In this document: positions 16,267 through 25,271 of the stretch, piece by piece
Numbering within the stretch: the first letter of the stretch is position 1
How the letters are laid out: each line of letters starts with the position of its first letter
NCBI GenBank assembly: GCA_036509255.1
Contig: DATCFY010000029.1
Coordinates: 62,001 to 126,000 of the forward strand
DNA from: RYN-230 sp036509255
GTDB taxonomy: Bacteria > Actinomycetota > Actinomycetes > Streptosporangiales > Streptosporangiaceae
Length of the DNA: 64,000 nt
Direction: 5' to 3'
The notes under the pieces: model-generated
Seen by the model: the letters and a program-made list of their open reading frames with translations, nothing else
The model's database searches: none
What the model was told of the DNA's origin: nothing
Made by a program: the position numbers and the translations under genes

Positions 16267-17379
16267 TCATGAGTCATACAGGATGACACCGCGGATGTTC
16301 TTGCCGTCCAGCAGATCCTGGTAGCCCTGGTTGACCTCGTCCAGGGTGTAGGTGGACGTGATCAGCTCATCCAGTTTCAGGTCCCCGGACTGATACAGCT
16401 CCACCATCCGCGGGATGTCGGCGAACGGGTCGCCGGAGCCGAACAGGCTGCCCTGGATGCGCTTCTCGAACAGGGTCAGGATCGCGCCGGGCAGCTCGAT
16501 GGTGTTCTTGCTGGGGTCGGCCAGGCCAGTCACCACGACCGTGCCGCCCTTGCGGATGGCATTGAACGCGTTGGTGACCACCTCCGAGGTCACCACGCCC
16601 ACCGTGACGATCGCCTTGTCCGCGCCCACGCCTCGGGTCAGCTGGGTGATCAGCTCCTGGGCCTCCTCGGCGGTCGCGCAGCTGTGCGTGGCACCGAGTT
16701 GCTCAGCGGCCTCCCGCTTGTTGGCCAGGGGGTCGATGGCCACCACATTCCGGGCGCCGGCCAGCGCCGCGCCCTGCACCGAGTTGATCCCGATGCCGCC
16801 GATGCCGTAGATGGCGATGGTGTCACCAGGCTCGGTGGCCGCCGCGTGCACCGCGGAACCGAAGCCCGTCGGCACTCCGCAGCCGATCAGCACTACCTTG
16901 TCCAGCGGCAGGTCCGGGTCCACCTTGATGGCCGAGTTCTCGGAGATGGTCGAGTACTGCGAGAACGTGCCGAGCATGCACATGCCCCCGAGGTCCTCAC
17001 CGTTCTGGTGGAACCGGTAGGTGCCGTCCGGCAGCATGCCGTCGAGGATCGTGGCGCCCAGGTCGCACAGATTCGACTTGCCGGTCGAGCACCACCGGCA
17101 GTGCCCGCAGACGGGCAGGAACGAGCAGATCACGTGGTCACCGGGCTTGAGCCGGGTGACGCCCGGCCCGACTTCCTCGATGATTCCCGCGCCCTCGTGG
17201 CCGCCCACGATCGGGAACCGGGGCACGATGTCGCCGCGCCGCAGATGCTCGTCAGAGTGGCACAGACCGGCTGCCACGTAGCGGATGAGCACCTCACCGG
17301 CCTTGGGGGGATCCAAGTCGAGCTCGGTGATCTCGAAGTCCTGGCCTACTCCGCGCAGTACCGCGGCCTTGGTCCGCAT
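16267..17379 (-). CDS. zinc-dependent, NDMA-type alcohol dehydrogenase
   Basis: A 370-residue MDR-family enzyme. Catalytic zinc ligands are C40 (GLCHSDEHL) and H61-E62 (GGHEGAG). The structural zinc site is C91, C94, C97 and C105. The nucleotide-binding motif is AIYGIGGIGINSVQGAALAGA. Length and the segments GCGVPTGFGSAVHAAAT and CMLGTFSQYSTI match the actinobacterial NDMA-dependent group, which holds its nicotinamide tightly and is linked to mycofactocin as the electron carrier. No mycofactocin gene is in this window. It converts primary alcohols and aldehydes. Confidence 0.9.
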   Translation of the reverse strand: MRTKAAVLRGVGQDFEITELDLDPPKAGEVLIRYVAAGLCHSDEHLRRGDIVPRFPIVGGHEGAGIIEEVGPGVTRLKPGDHVICSFLPVCGHCRWCSTGKSNLCDLGATILDGMLPDGTYRFHQNGEDLGGMCMLGTFSQYSTISENSAIKVDPDLPLDKVVLIGCGVPTGFGSAVHAAATEPGDTIAIYGIGGIGINSVQGAALAGARNVVAIDPLANKREAAEQLGATHSCATAEEAQELITQLTRGVGADKAIVTVGVVTSEVVTNAFNAIRKGGTVVVTGLADPSKNTIELPGAILTLFEKRIQGSLFGSGDPFADIPRMVELYQSGDLKLDELITSTYTLDEVNQGYQDLLDGKNIRGVILYDS

Positions 17380-17454
17380 TGACCCTCCCGGAAGTTTTTG
17401 ACCTTGCTGTCACCCTAGATCCGGTCTTCGCGGGGCACTAGCCCCCCACGTTAT

Positions 17455-17491
17455 GGCAGGCCCCGTCCGCGGCTTGCGGACGGGGCCTGCC
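17455..17491 (-). terminator. strong terminator hairpin after the beta-helix gene
   Basis: A perfect 16-bp stem: 17455-17470 (GGCAGGCCCCGTCCGC) pairs with 17476-17491 (GCGGACGGGGCCTGCC) around a GGCTT loop. It lies 15 bases beyond the stop of the minus-strand beta-helix gene and before the promoter region of the alcohol dehydrogenase gene. Confidence 0.8.
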
Positions 17492-17506
17492 TCGGGGCTC
17501 AGTTCG

Positions 17507-19471
17507 TCAGGGGTAGCTGACGACGTCGCTGGGGCCGGGGTTCGCGGCGGTCACCGCGGCGCCGGTGGTGTTGACGACGTGATCGATGCTGCCCGAGCCG
17601 TTCAGGAACCGGGTGAACACGTCGTGCAACTGGACGCCGGAGGTGTCCGGCACCGAGAACGCGGTCGCCGACTGGATCGGCACCCCCTGGTCGAAGTAGC
17701 AGTAGCTGCCCAGGCCGTAGCCGGAGAAGCTGGTGACCCGGGGGGAGATCACGAAGGCCGGATAGCCGTCCGTCGTGGGACTGGACATCCAGGCCGCCTG
17801 GCTGGGCGCGTCGTAGGGCATCTCATTCTGGAAGAAGATGTCCTCACCGCCCTGGCCATTCCAGACGACCTCGTTCTTCTGGTAATGCTCGACGGCCAGG
17901 CCGTAGGCGGTCACGTCGTTGCCGTTGACGGTCAGGCCGTTGTCAGCCGTGTTGCTGGTCCAGCCGGCCCCCGCGCCGTGGTCCGCGCGCCAGGCCCAGA
18001 TGTCATCGAGGATGACATGGGAGCTGTTGACCACCAGGCTGTCGGTGGCCGAGCCGGCCGTGGCCCCGCCGATCCGGAAGAACACGTCCTGCACGAGCGT
18101 CGGATCCGCGGCGCTGCCCGTCGCGGCGGCCAGCGGGCCGCCCACCTGGAGGAGCACCGGCGAGTTCTTCGGCCCTGCGTCGAAGATCATGCCCGAGAGC
18201 TTGACTCCCGGCACGCCCAGCACCTGCATGGCGGCGGTGCCGTTCTGCGGGACCAGGGTGGGGAAGCCCAGGCCGAGCACGATCGTGTTCGGCCTGGTCA
18301 CCAGGATCGGCGCCTTCAGGTCATAGACGCCGGGGGTGAGGATCAGGTTCTTCCCCAGGGCCAGCGCGGCGTCGATGGCCAGGACCGGCGTGGTGGGCGT
18401 GGCGATGAAGAACTTGCTGATCGGGACCGATGCGCCCGCCGCGGGGCCGGCGGACCACGACGGCCCGGAGGAGTCGTGCCGCAGGGCCGGCACGAACACG
18501 CTGTACTGGCCGTCGGAGCCGGTCTGCAGGAACGGCTCCTCCTGGGTCACCGGGCTGGTGGCCAGCGTGGTGTAGGGCGCCGTGCCGCCGGCCAGGCCCG
18601 AAGTGGCGGAGAAGCTCTGCGCCGGGGCCCCCGGGTCACCGGAGAACACCTGGTTCCACACGCCGTTCGACCAGCCGTCCAGGTTCGTGTTCCGGACCAG
18701 GAACTGCTGCTGCGAGCCGTTGATCACGGTGCCGCCGGAGAACGACGAGTCGGCGATGAAGCCGCCGCTGGCGTACTGGGGGCCGGCCGAGCAGTAGTCC
18801 ATCAGCGACAGGGTGCCGCCGGTGATGGCGACCTGGCGCATCGGCGCGGCCTGGGAGACGGCCCAGAAGTCGGTGCCGGACTGGCAGCCGGTCTGGCCGG
18901 CGATGTTGATGGTCAGGTTGGACAGCGAGCGCCAGAAGTTGTCCAGCGCGATGCAGTTGCTGCTGCCGTCGGTAGTGGGGAAGCACTGGTTGTACACGTT
19001 GATGGAACCGTTGATGGTGACGTCGCCGGGGGAACTGCCCAGGCCCGCGACCTCGGTGTAGTAGCCCACCTGGAACGACAGCGGGTCCGCGGCTGAGCCG
19101 TAGGTGCCCGGCTCGAACAGCAGCGCGTACCGCTGCGTGCCGAACTGGTTAGGGATCTGCTGGGTCGCGATCGAGTCCACCGTGGCCTGGATCTGGCTCT
19201 GCGGCATGCTCGGCGTGAAGACGTACACGTCCGGGCCGAGGTCCGGCTCGCCGGCCAGGTGGACAGCGGGGCTGACCGTTGCAGCGGCGGCCGGGTGTGC
19301 GGGGGCTGCCCAGGCGGGGGCGGCGGACATCCCCGCGGTGGCGAGGACGGCCGCGGCCAGGACCGCGCCGCGGCGGATCCGGCTGGAGAGTCTCCTGGCC
19401 GGGGCGGGGACCGTCCCGGTCCCTGTCTCGCTGGTCCCTGTCTTCTGGGGCGGGGGGTATCTCAGGTTCAT
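17507..19471 (-). CDS. secreted right-handed beta-helix (pectate-lyase-like) protein
   Basis: About 654 residues. A long N-region with SSRIRRGAVLAAAVLATAGM and cleavage near AWAAPA marks export. The rest has the periodic short strands and Asn/Gly turns of a beta-helix: GDVTINGSINVYNQ, LSNLTINIAG, NTNLDGWSNGVW, NTIVLGLGFPTLVPQNG and DNGLTVNGNDVTAYG. Related actinobacterial proteins are often annotated as adenylyl cyclase, a label with no support in this sequence. Catalytic residues are not obvious. The ATG at 19471 is preferred to an upstream in-frame start because the extra 23 residues are Arg/Gly-rich. Polysaccharide binding or lysis is the likely role. Confidence 0.75.
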   Translation of the reverse strand: MNLRYPPPQKTGTSETGTGTVPAPARRLSSRIRRGAVLAAAVLATAGMSAAPAWAAPAHPAAAATVSPAVHLAGEPDLGPDVYVFTPSMPQSQIQATVDSIATQQIPNQFGTQRYALLFEPGTYGSAADPLSFQVGYYTEVAGLGSSPGDVTINGSINVYNQCFPTTDGSSNCIALDNFWRSLSNLTINIAGQTGCQSGTDFWAVSQAAPMRQVAITGGTLSLMDYCSAGPQYASGGFIADSSFSGGTVINGSQQQFLVRNTNLDGWSNGVWNQVFSGDPGAPAQSFSATSGLAGGTAPYTTLATSPVTQEEPFLQTGSDGQYSVFVPALRHDSSGPSWSAGPAAGASVPISKFFIATPTTPVLAIDAALALGKNLILTPGVYDLKAPILVTRPNTIVLGLGFPTLVPQNGTAAMQVLGVPGVKLSGMIFDAGPKNSPVLLQVGGPLAAATGSAADPTLVQDVFFRIGGATAGSATDSLVVNSSHVILDDIWAWRADHGAGAGWTSNTADNGLTVNGNDVTAYGLAVEHYQKNEVVWNGQGGEDIFFQNEMPYDAPSQAAWMSSPTTDGYPAFVISPRVTSFSGYGLGSYCYFDQGVPIQSATAFSVPDTSGVQLHDVFTRFLNGSGSIDHVVNTTGAAVTAANPGPSDVVSYP

Positions 19472-19632
19472 CAGCGGTCCGTTTCTGCCGGCAGCACCGG
19501 TGCTACCGCGCTCCGTCCGACAGCATCTCCTAGGGGACACGGACCTCCAAGATCCCGATAACTGTTTTTATGACTTTTAAATAAAGTCACGAAATTAGGC
19601 CAGGTCGCGAGAAGCCCCGGACGGCCGGGCGG

Positions 19633-20244
19633 TCAGTGGTCGCCGCGGCGGAGCTGCTCGAACGGGGTCACGGACTCGTAGGGGTCCGGCTCGGCGGCCG
19701 GCTTGCGCTGCTCGACCAGGGCGGCCAGCTCAGCGCCGGCCCGGTCGATCCGGGCGGTCAGCCCGTCCGTGGAGCCGCCGGCCGTGCCCCAGTCCCCGGT
19801 CGCCGCGAAGACCGCGGTGGGGACCGTCATGGCCCGCAGGTAGCTGAACAGCGGGCGGATCGCGTGCTCCAGCGCGAGAGAATGCCGGGCCGTGCCGCCG
19901 GTCGCCGCGATGAGGACCGGCTTACCCGCCAGCGCGCCCGCGTCGAGCACGTCGAAGAACGACTTGAACAGCCCGTTGTAGGAGCCGCTGAACAGGGGGG
20001 TGACGGCGATCAGGGCGTCGGCGCGGAGCACCTGCTCGATGGCTTCGTGCAGCGCCGGGGCCGGAAAACCGGTCAGCAGGGCATTGACAATGTCGTGCGC
20101 CAGGTCGCGCAGCTCGATGGTGATCACCTCGGTCCCGGCCGGCAGGTGACCGGCGGTGGCCGCGGCCAGCTTGTCGGCCAGCAGCCGGGTGGAGGAGGGC
20201 TGGCGAAGGCCGGCCGACACGACGGCGAGGGTGCGCGTAGTCAT
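19633..20244 (-). CDS. LLM-partnered NADPH-dependent FMN reductase (CE1759-like)
   Basis: A 203-residue flavodoxin-like reductase. Phosphate-binding loop VVSAGLRQPSSTRLLA, TPLFSGSYNGLFKSFFDVLD, and ATGGTARHSLALEHAIRPLFSYLRA are typical of the FMN reductases that supply FMNH2 to luciferase-like monooxygenases. Its ATG overlaps the stop of the LLM gene C-terminal fragment (ATGA at 20241-20244), so it was the second gene of an LLM-reductase operon. That LLM gene is now split by an insertion, so the reductase may have lost its upstream promoter and partner. Confidence 0.87.
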   Translation of the reverse strand: MTTRTLAVVSAGLRQPSSTRLLADKLAAATAGHLPAGTEVITIELRDLAHDIVNALLTGFPAPALHEAIEQVLRADALIAVTPLFSGSYNGLFKSFFDVLDAGALAGKPVLIAATGGTARHSLALEHAIRPLFSYLRAMTVPTAVFAATGDWGTAGGSTDGLTARIDRAGAELAALVEQRKPAAEPDPYESVTPFEQLRRGDH

Positions 20245-20523
20245 CGGCGGCTCGTCTCGAGCCCGGTGCCGGCCAGGTCAGCGCGGGCCAGGTCAGCGCC
20301 GCCCGGATCTGGGCTGGCCCCGGACGCCGCGACCAGGGACTCGTGCGTGGGGCCGTCGGGCACGCTGGCCGGACGCAGGGCGTCGAGTTCCCGGCGCAGC
20401 ACCGGCACCACCTCGCCGAGCAGGTCAAGCTGCTCGAGCACGGTCTTCAGCGGCAGGCCGGCGTGGTCCATCAGGAACAGCTGCCGCTGGTAGTCGCCGA
20501 AGTGCTCGCGGAACGTGAGTGTC
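20241..20523 (-). pseudogene. C-terminal fragment of the split LLM gene
   Basis: Read on the minus strand from the 7-bp repeat, this encodes DKTLTFREHFGDYQRQLFL, then MDHAGLPLKTVLEQLDLLG and EVVPVLRREL to the TGA at 20241-20243. This is the missing end of the LLM gene at 22562-23440. Joining 23440-22578 to 20523-20241 gives exactly 1,146 bases, one frame of 381 residues with VIDKTLTF at the junction. The internal ATG of MDHAGL could in principle start a 76-residue peptide, but a functional product is unlikely. Confidence 0.88.
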
Positions 20524-20530
20524 TTGTCGA
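20524..20530. repeat. 7-bp direct repeat (TTGTCGA), left side of the insertion
   Basis: TTGTCGA here recurs at 22578-22584. The two copies bracket the inserted DNA and behave as a target-site duplication, since removing one copy plus the insert restores the LLM frame. Confidence 0.8.
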
Positions 20531-20540
20531 AGACAGCACT

Positions 20541-20817
20541 TTACGACTTCCGTGGCACTGAGAACGTTGCCTGTTCTGCGGGGCGAACTGGCTTGAGGCC
20601 GAACACCGGCAGCACTCGGGCAGGGGACCTGCCTGGCCAGTGCGGCGAGTTGCGTGGCCACCAGCACCGGGTGGCGTGCGAGCAGCACGGCTACCCCCGT
20701 CCCCACTTTCAAGCGGGACGTCCCGGCCAGCGCGCAGACCATGCCGATGAATGGGCCGGCTACGCTGGCCGGATTCTGGCCGCACAGGGTCGCGTAGCGT
20801 CGGCAATCATCGCGCAT
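20541..20817 (-). pseudogene. N-terminal remnant of a second LLM-type flavin enzyme, frameshifted
   Basis: On the minus strand one frame reads YATLCGQNPASVAGPFIGM, then LKVGTGVAVLLARHPVLVA and TQLAALA. The continuation, VLPVFGLKPVRPAEQATF, is found in another frame ending at a TAA at 20541-20543. Together they look like the first third of a luciferase-like oxidoreductase with one frameshift near 20630. It differs in sequence from the split LLM gene that hosts the insertion. It lies inside the inserted DNA, beside the left boundary. Confidence 0.55.
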
Positions 20818-21016
20818 CGCTGAGAACCGTCCCAGCAGGTCAACTGATGTGTGAGCCGGTAGCGACGCGTCTGCAGATCACTACGGACCAGATGACGCTC
20901 AAGGGGTTTACCTATCAGATGTTCAAACCGTTGGAAGACAGTAGGCCGTGCCCTGGATACGTGGCGACCCAGCTGAAAGGGGCATGCGGCCCGGCCCAAC
21001 GGATGAGGTCATCGCA

Positions 21017-22126
21017 TCAGAGCGCGGCATACTGCTGGCGCGCCATCGTCTCCACCAGGGGCACCGGAGCGGCGCTGGAGTTTATGTCTTCGATCACGAA
21101 CGCCCGGTTGCCTTTGGTCGCGATCGCGTCGTGGGTGTATGTGCCCTGATCGGGGGATGTCGAGTCGTAGTCGTCAGCTCCGGGGATGACGGGATCGGCT
21201 TTCGGCTTGACCGGTAGGCCAAGCATCGAGTCAGCTTTGAAAGCGGCCGCGTCCGCTGGGGTAGCGAATTGGAACAGGGCCACCTCGATGCTGTCGCTGG
21301 CGTCGTTGCTGTCGTAGGTGACGTCGTAGCCGCGGGCAAAATGGAGGCTGGCGGGATCTCCCCAGTACTGGTTGAAATCGGCGGGACTTATCGGCCCGTT
21401 GTGCACATAGGGGGAGAGCGTGAACCCGGCTGGGACCGGAACGACCTTTGCACCAAGCCGCCCAGTACCGGGCGTCCCGTTGACAGGGCTGCTCCCAGGT
21501 TTCGTGCTGGCCGCCGAGTGGGTTGTCGTGCTGGTGGCGGCCGGGCTGGGGGGACTGGTGACAGGTGCGGCGGCGGTGGGGGCCGCCTTGCTGACCTGGG
21601 ATGAGTACACGATGACCGCGGCCACCAGCAGCCCCAGCCCGCCAACCAGCCCAAACGCTGCCGGGATCATCCACATGGTGGCGCGGTCGATCTCAGCTTG
21701 CTCAGGATCACCGGGACGATAGCGGACGGGGACCGCGCCTCCGATATCGGGGCTGCGTGAGTAGCCCACCGCCGACGTGAACTCCACCGTGCGGCCATCG
21801 GCTGCGGTGAACCGCACCACCGGGTTGTAGGTGGACCCGCCGTACTGTCCGGAACTGTATTGTCCGGAATTGGTGCCTTTTTTCACGTCCACCACGGTGC
21901 CCTGGGCCTGTGCGCCGCTCTCGAGCAGCCCACGGGTGCGCAACGCCGGGATCAGCCCGGCCCCAAGGCATACGACGCCATAGGCGGCGAGGATCATGCC
22001 TCTGTCGTGCCAGCTAAGCGAGTCCCACTTCCAGAACACCACAAAGACGCTTCCGATCACGAGGAAGCCGAGCACACCGGTACGAGGGCCCCCGAGCTTT
22101 ACGCTTACTGCAGGCACTGCCGCCAT
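21017..22126 (-). CDS. DUF3592-type membrane protein carried by the insertion
   Basis: About 369 residues. Two membrane spans near the N-terminus (LGFLVIGSVFVVFW and MILAAYGVVCLGAGLI) are followed by a DUF3592-like domain: GAQAQGTVVDVKKG, YNPVVRFTAADGRTVEFTS, and VPVRYRPGDPEQAEID. A third span (MIPAAFGLVGGLGLLVAAVIV) leads to a Ser/Thr/Pro linker and an extracytoplasmic domain of about 130 residues (SPYVHNGPISPADFNQYWGD to the end). The start is uncertain: ATG at 22126 has little ribosome-binding signal, and the frame extends to 22189. Function is unknown. It is the only intact gene in the inserted segment. Confidence 0.7.
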   Translation of the reverse strand: MAAVPAVSVKLGGPRTGVLGFLVIGSVFVVFWKWDSLSWHDRGMILAAYGVVCLGAGLIPALRTRGLLESGAQAQGTVVDVKKGTNSGQYSSGQYGGSTYNPVVRFTAADGRTVEFTSAVGYSRSPDIGGAVPVRYRPGDPEQAEIDRATMWMIPAAFGLVGGLGLLVAAVIVYSSQVSKAAPTAAAPVTSPPSPAATSTTTHSAASTKPGSSPVNGTPGTGRLGAKVVPVPAGFTLSPYVHNGPISPADFNQYWGDPASLHFARGYDVTYDSNDASDSIEVALFQFATPADAAAFKADSMLGLPVKPKADPVIPGADDYDSTSPDQGTYTHDAIATKGNRAFVIEDINSSAAPVPLVETMARQQYAAL

Positions 22127-22561
22127 CCTTGACACGGCTGATGTGGTGCCGCTCGGCCCAGTGTGGGCCGCGGGGCCGCTGGCGCACAAGCTCCCTTCCG
22201 CCGGTACGGATGATTACACTCCGGACACACCCTGCTCCCAGGAGGCTCCCGCAGACTGATCGACCATACGATGCCATGAGCCGAATCCCCCCTCAGCAGG
22301 GGCTAGCACAACACATCCAAGCCAAGTCACCCAGGGTCGAACGTCCCCCGACCCGTACCCCCACGTCCTGGGAGCAAGTACAGCGGCGTACGGGAGAGTG
22401 ACCACCAAAACTGACCACAACCACATGCCATATGACCGGACCGCATGGGCCGTACGGGACGGGGCCGCCCCTCTAGCCGTTGCTGCAGGTCACAGACGTG
22501 ACTTACAACAAACGGTGACCGTCTGTAAGACCACCGGCAGTCGGACTTTGGCTGTCTGAAT

Positions 22562-23440
22562 TCAGAACGCCTTCGCATTGTCGATGACCTCCTGCGGGCT
22601 GCCCACGGTGAGCGGCGTCTGCCCGGTGAAGTCCTCCAGCGAGGGCCCGTGCCCGTAGACCGGCGCATTGTCGAAGTAGGGACGGAATTCCTGTACCGCG
22701 TCCTGGGAGTTCTTCCGCATGTAGACCTGGCCGCCGAGGCCGACGATGGCCTGCTCCGGGGCGCCGTGCCCGTAGTGGGCGAAGCGCTGCCGGTAGAAGT
22801 TGACCAGCCGGACGAAGTGGTCCGTGGGCCAGAAGATGTGATTGGCGAAGAAGCCGTCGCCGTAGTAGGCGGCCTGTTCGGCGATCTCCGGGCTGCGGAT
22901 CGAGCCGTGCCACACGAACGGCGGCACGCCGTCCAGCGGCCGCGGGGTGGACGTGAACCCCTGCAGGGGCGTGCGGAACTGGCCTTCCCAGTCCACGACG
23001 TCCTCGCGCCACAGCCGGTGCAGCAGGTGGTAGTTCTCGATGGCCAGCTCGATGCCCTGGCGGATGTCCTTGCCGAACCACGGGTACACCGGGCCGGTGT
23101 TGCCGCGGCCGAGCATCAGGTCCACCCGCCCGTCGGCCAGGTGCTGCAGCATCGCGAAATCCTCGGCGATCTTCACCGGGTCGTTGGTGGTGATCAGCGT
23201 GGTCGCGGTGGAGAGGATCAGCTTCTCGGTCTGGGCGGCGATGTAGCCGAGCATGGTCGTGGGCGAGGAGGGCACGAACGGCGGGTTGTGGTGCTCACCC
23301 GTCGCGAAAACGTCGAGGCCGATGTTCTCGGCCTGGCGGGCGATGCCGACCATCGACTTGATCCGCTCGTGCTCGGTGGGGGTCTGGCCGGTCGTGGGAT
23401 CGGTGGTGACATCCCCGACGGTGAAGATCCCGAACTGCAT
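22562..23440 (-). pseudogene. N-terminal part of a CE1758-type FMN-dependent luciferase-like monooxygenase, cut by an insertion
   Basis: The frame starts at ATG 23440 (GGGAGCA upstream) with MQFGIFTVGDVTTDPTTG and shows the LLM barrel: VFATGEHHNPPFVPSSPTT, LHLADGRVDLMLGRGNTG-type motif, PPFVWHGSIRSPEIAEQA and YGDGFFANHIF. It runs normally to GSPQEVID and then reads NAKAF and a stop inside the inserted DNA, losing about 93 C-terminal residues that include the last barrel helices. Those residues are encoded at 20241-20523. The truncated product would lack part of the flavin-binding barrel and is probably inactive. It would pair with the FMN reductase at 19633. Confidence 0.9.
22578..22584. repeat. 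7-bp direct repeat (TTGTCGA), right side of the insertion
   Basis: Second copy of the repeat at 20524-20530. It lies within the codons for VID of the LLM gene. Confidence 0.8.
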
Positions 23441-23601
23441 CGCTGCTCCCTGCTGACCTAACCGAGGAGCAATTGTCAAGACCTGTGGATAGTTCGGTAC
23501 TGGCTCTTCGCACTTGAGGTGGGGTCCGCGAGTCCACTGCGGATGAGCAGCAGGAGTAGTAGCCGGTAGCTGTCGCGGTCGCTGCGGAAGCCGCGGGCGA
23601 T

Positions 23602-24435
23602 TTAAGGTGTTCCACTGATTCGTCGTTTGTAGGCGGAGGGTGTCTCCCCGCAGTGCCTGGCGAACGATCGAGCGAACGCCCCGACGTCGTCGAAGCCCAC
23701 GGTGATGGACACCTCGAGGACGGAACGGTCCGGCTGGGACAGCAGGGCCATGGAACGAAGCACACGGGCACGCAACAGGTAGCTTCGCCACGACATGCCC
23801 AGGTGGGTGCTGAAGATACGGCGCAGTGTTCGTTCCGAGACCCCGGCCGCGCGTGTCACGTCACTGACCGCGACGCGGTCAAGGTGAGCGCGAGTGTAGT
23901 CGGTGGCCGCGGTGACAACCGGATCGGCCGAGACCGGCAAGTTCAATGGCCTCTCGTCCTCCAGTGCGTCCGCGACCACATACCCCAGTGCCTGAAAGAA
24001 CGAGTCTGCTTCCACTCCTGACTCGGTCCGCGAGATCGGCCATCGCACCGAGTAGAGCATCATCTCGCGAAGCAGCGCGGAGACGGCAATTATCCGAACC
24101 CGGTCGCCAGCCGCCGGAACGAGTCTTGGCTCAAAGAGCACCGCGAGGGTCCGCCCGTCAGCGTTCAACGTCGTCTGATGCTGCAGGCCCGCCGGGATCC
24201 ACGCGGCTTGGTGGGGTGGCAGCAGGTAGTGACCGGCCTGCGTCTTGACCTCCACCACCCCACGGCAGGCGTACTCGATCTCGTGCACGTCGTGAAAGTG
24301 CCAGCCAGTGACCAGCTGCTCGCCGCCGTCATACATGTGGCTGCCTCCCACCCAGCGACCACTTTCCCGCAGGTCCACCAGGCCGGTCGTGGCCGTTTGA
24401 ACCTGATCTTTGGCCGAATCCGCAGGGACGGTCAT
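23602..24435 (-). CDS. AraC-family transcriptional regulator with cupin domain
   Basis: A 277-residue regulator. The N-terminal cupin (about 40-115) carries GWHFHDVHEIEYAC with its metal-type histidines and HYLLPPHQAAWIPAG. The C-terminal double HTH (about 175-275) has VSDVTRAAGVSERTLRRIF and VLEVSITVGFDDVGAFARSF, then CGETPSAYKRR. Length and architecture are standard. It is adjacent to and in the same direction as the LLM gene, 160 bases upstream of it, and divergent from the RibD-like gene by 81 bases; either could be regulated by it. Confidence 0.92.
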   Translation of the reverse strand: MTVPADSAKDQVQTATTGLVDLRESGRWVGGSHMYDGGEQLVTGWHFHDVHEIEYACRGVVEVKTQAGHYLLPPHQAAWIPAGLQHQTTLNADGRTLAVLFEPRLVPAAGDRVRIIAVSALLREMMLYSVRWPISRTESGVEADSFFQALGYVVADALEDERPLNLPVSADPVVTAATDYTRAHLDRVAVSDVTRAAGVSERTLRRIFSTHLGMSWRSYLLRARVLRSMALLSQPDRSVLEVSITVGFDDVGAFARSFARHCGETPSAYKRRISGTP

Positions 24436-24516
24436 ACCTCGGGAAGCTTACAGTCGGTTTCTAACGCAGACCGTCCCCCTCGCTGATGACCGGCGACGCG
24501 CCGAGAAGGAGCCCTG

Positions 24517-25077
24517 ATGCCCACGTTGATCTACTCCATGTCCGTGTCGCTGGACGGTCACATCGCCGGACCGGACGGCGCCATCGACTGGGCCGCGCCT
24601 GACGAGGAACTGATGCGGTTCCACAACGAGCAGACCCGAGAACTCACCGGGCACCTAACTGGGCGAGGTCTCTACGAGGACATGCTGGTGTGGGAGACGG
24701 CCGAGCAGACCTGGTCGGATCCCCGGGCCCTTGAGTTCGCCCGTCTCTGGAAGGCCATCCCGAAAGTGGTGTTCTCGACCAGCTTGACGACGGTGGAAGG
24801 CAACGCCCGCCTGGCGCGCAGTGATGTCGCTGACGAGGTCTCCGAGCTGAAGAATCAGCCCGGCGCCGGCATCGTGTCGGTCGGCGGTGCCAGGCTCGCC
24901 GCCTCCCTGGCCGAGAAAGACCTCATCGATGAGTACCGGCTGTTCGTAAGTCCCGTCGTGCTGGGGGGCGGCACCCCGTACTTCTCACCCTTGCCGAAGA
25001 GACTCGATCTCGAACTCCTCGAGACGCAGACCTTCTCGCAGGTCGTCTACCTCCGGTACCGGCGCGCTAACCCTTGA
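24517..25077 (+). CDS. dihydrofolate-reductase-like (RibD C-terminal domain) protein
   Basis: A 186-residue single-domain protein: MPTLIYSMSVSLDGHIAGPD at the start, LTGRGLYEDMLVWE, VVFSTSLTTVEGNARL, VGGARLAASLAEKDLIDEYR and SPVVLGGGTPYF. This is the RibD_C/YwjB-type reductase fold, NADPH-binding, with the substrate unknown in most actinobacterial members. The ATG has AAGGAG eight bases upstream. It is transcribed divergently from the AraC gene and is a likely target of it. Confidence 0.88.
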   Translation: MPTLIYSMSVSLDGHIAGPDGAIDWAAPDEELMRFHNEQTRELTGHLTGRGLYEDMLVWETAEQTWSDPRALEFARLWKAIPKVVFSTSLTTVEGNARLARSDVADEVSELKNQPGAGIVSVGGARLAASLAEKDLIDEYRLFVSPVVLGGGTPYFSPLPKRLDLELLETQTFSQVVYLRYRRANP

Positions 25078-25271
25078 TCAGCCCGCGCTCTCGCCGTGCG
25101 TCCACCGGCCCCTCACCTGCCTGATCGACAGCCATCATGAACCAATTGCTTATCGCCGCCATACGGATCACTGCGTCACGGTCAGGCGCCACGTCATTCC
25201 CGTCCGGCGTGCCCGGCAGAAATCGCACCAGGGCAGCACCGCGGTGATGACGGGCTCGGTGGCGATGACAC

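Larger units (their letters stand above)
20531..22577. mobile_element. 2,047-bp insertion inside the LLM gene, no transposase seen
   Basis: The segment lies between 7-bp direct repeats and interrupts an LLM gene that is otherwise intact on both sides. Left end AGACAGC (20531-20537) matches inverted GCTGTCT at 22551-22557, followed by partly matching CGACT-CCG-TGG segments, so imperfect terminal inverted repeats are possible; the right copy sits 20 bases inside the boundary. It carries a DUF3592 gene, a broken LLM fragment and about 450 bases (22127-22577) with no gene that I recognise. It may be a non-autonomous element, or one that lost its transposase. Confidence 0.7.

Noticed and set aside
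17507..19471. Annotation of the beta-helix protein as adenylyl cyclase
   Set aside because: That label is used for related proteins, but no cyclase motif is present; the sequence is a secreted beta-helix.
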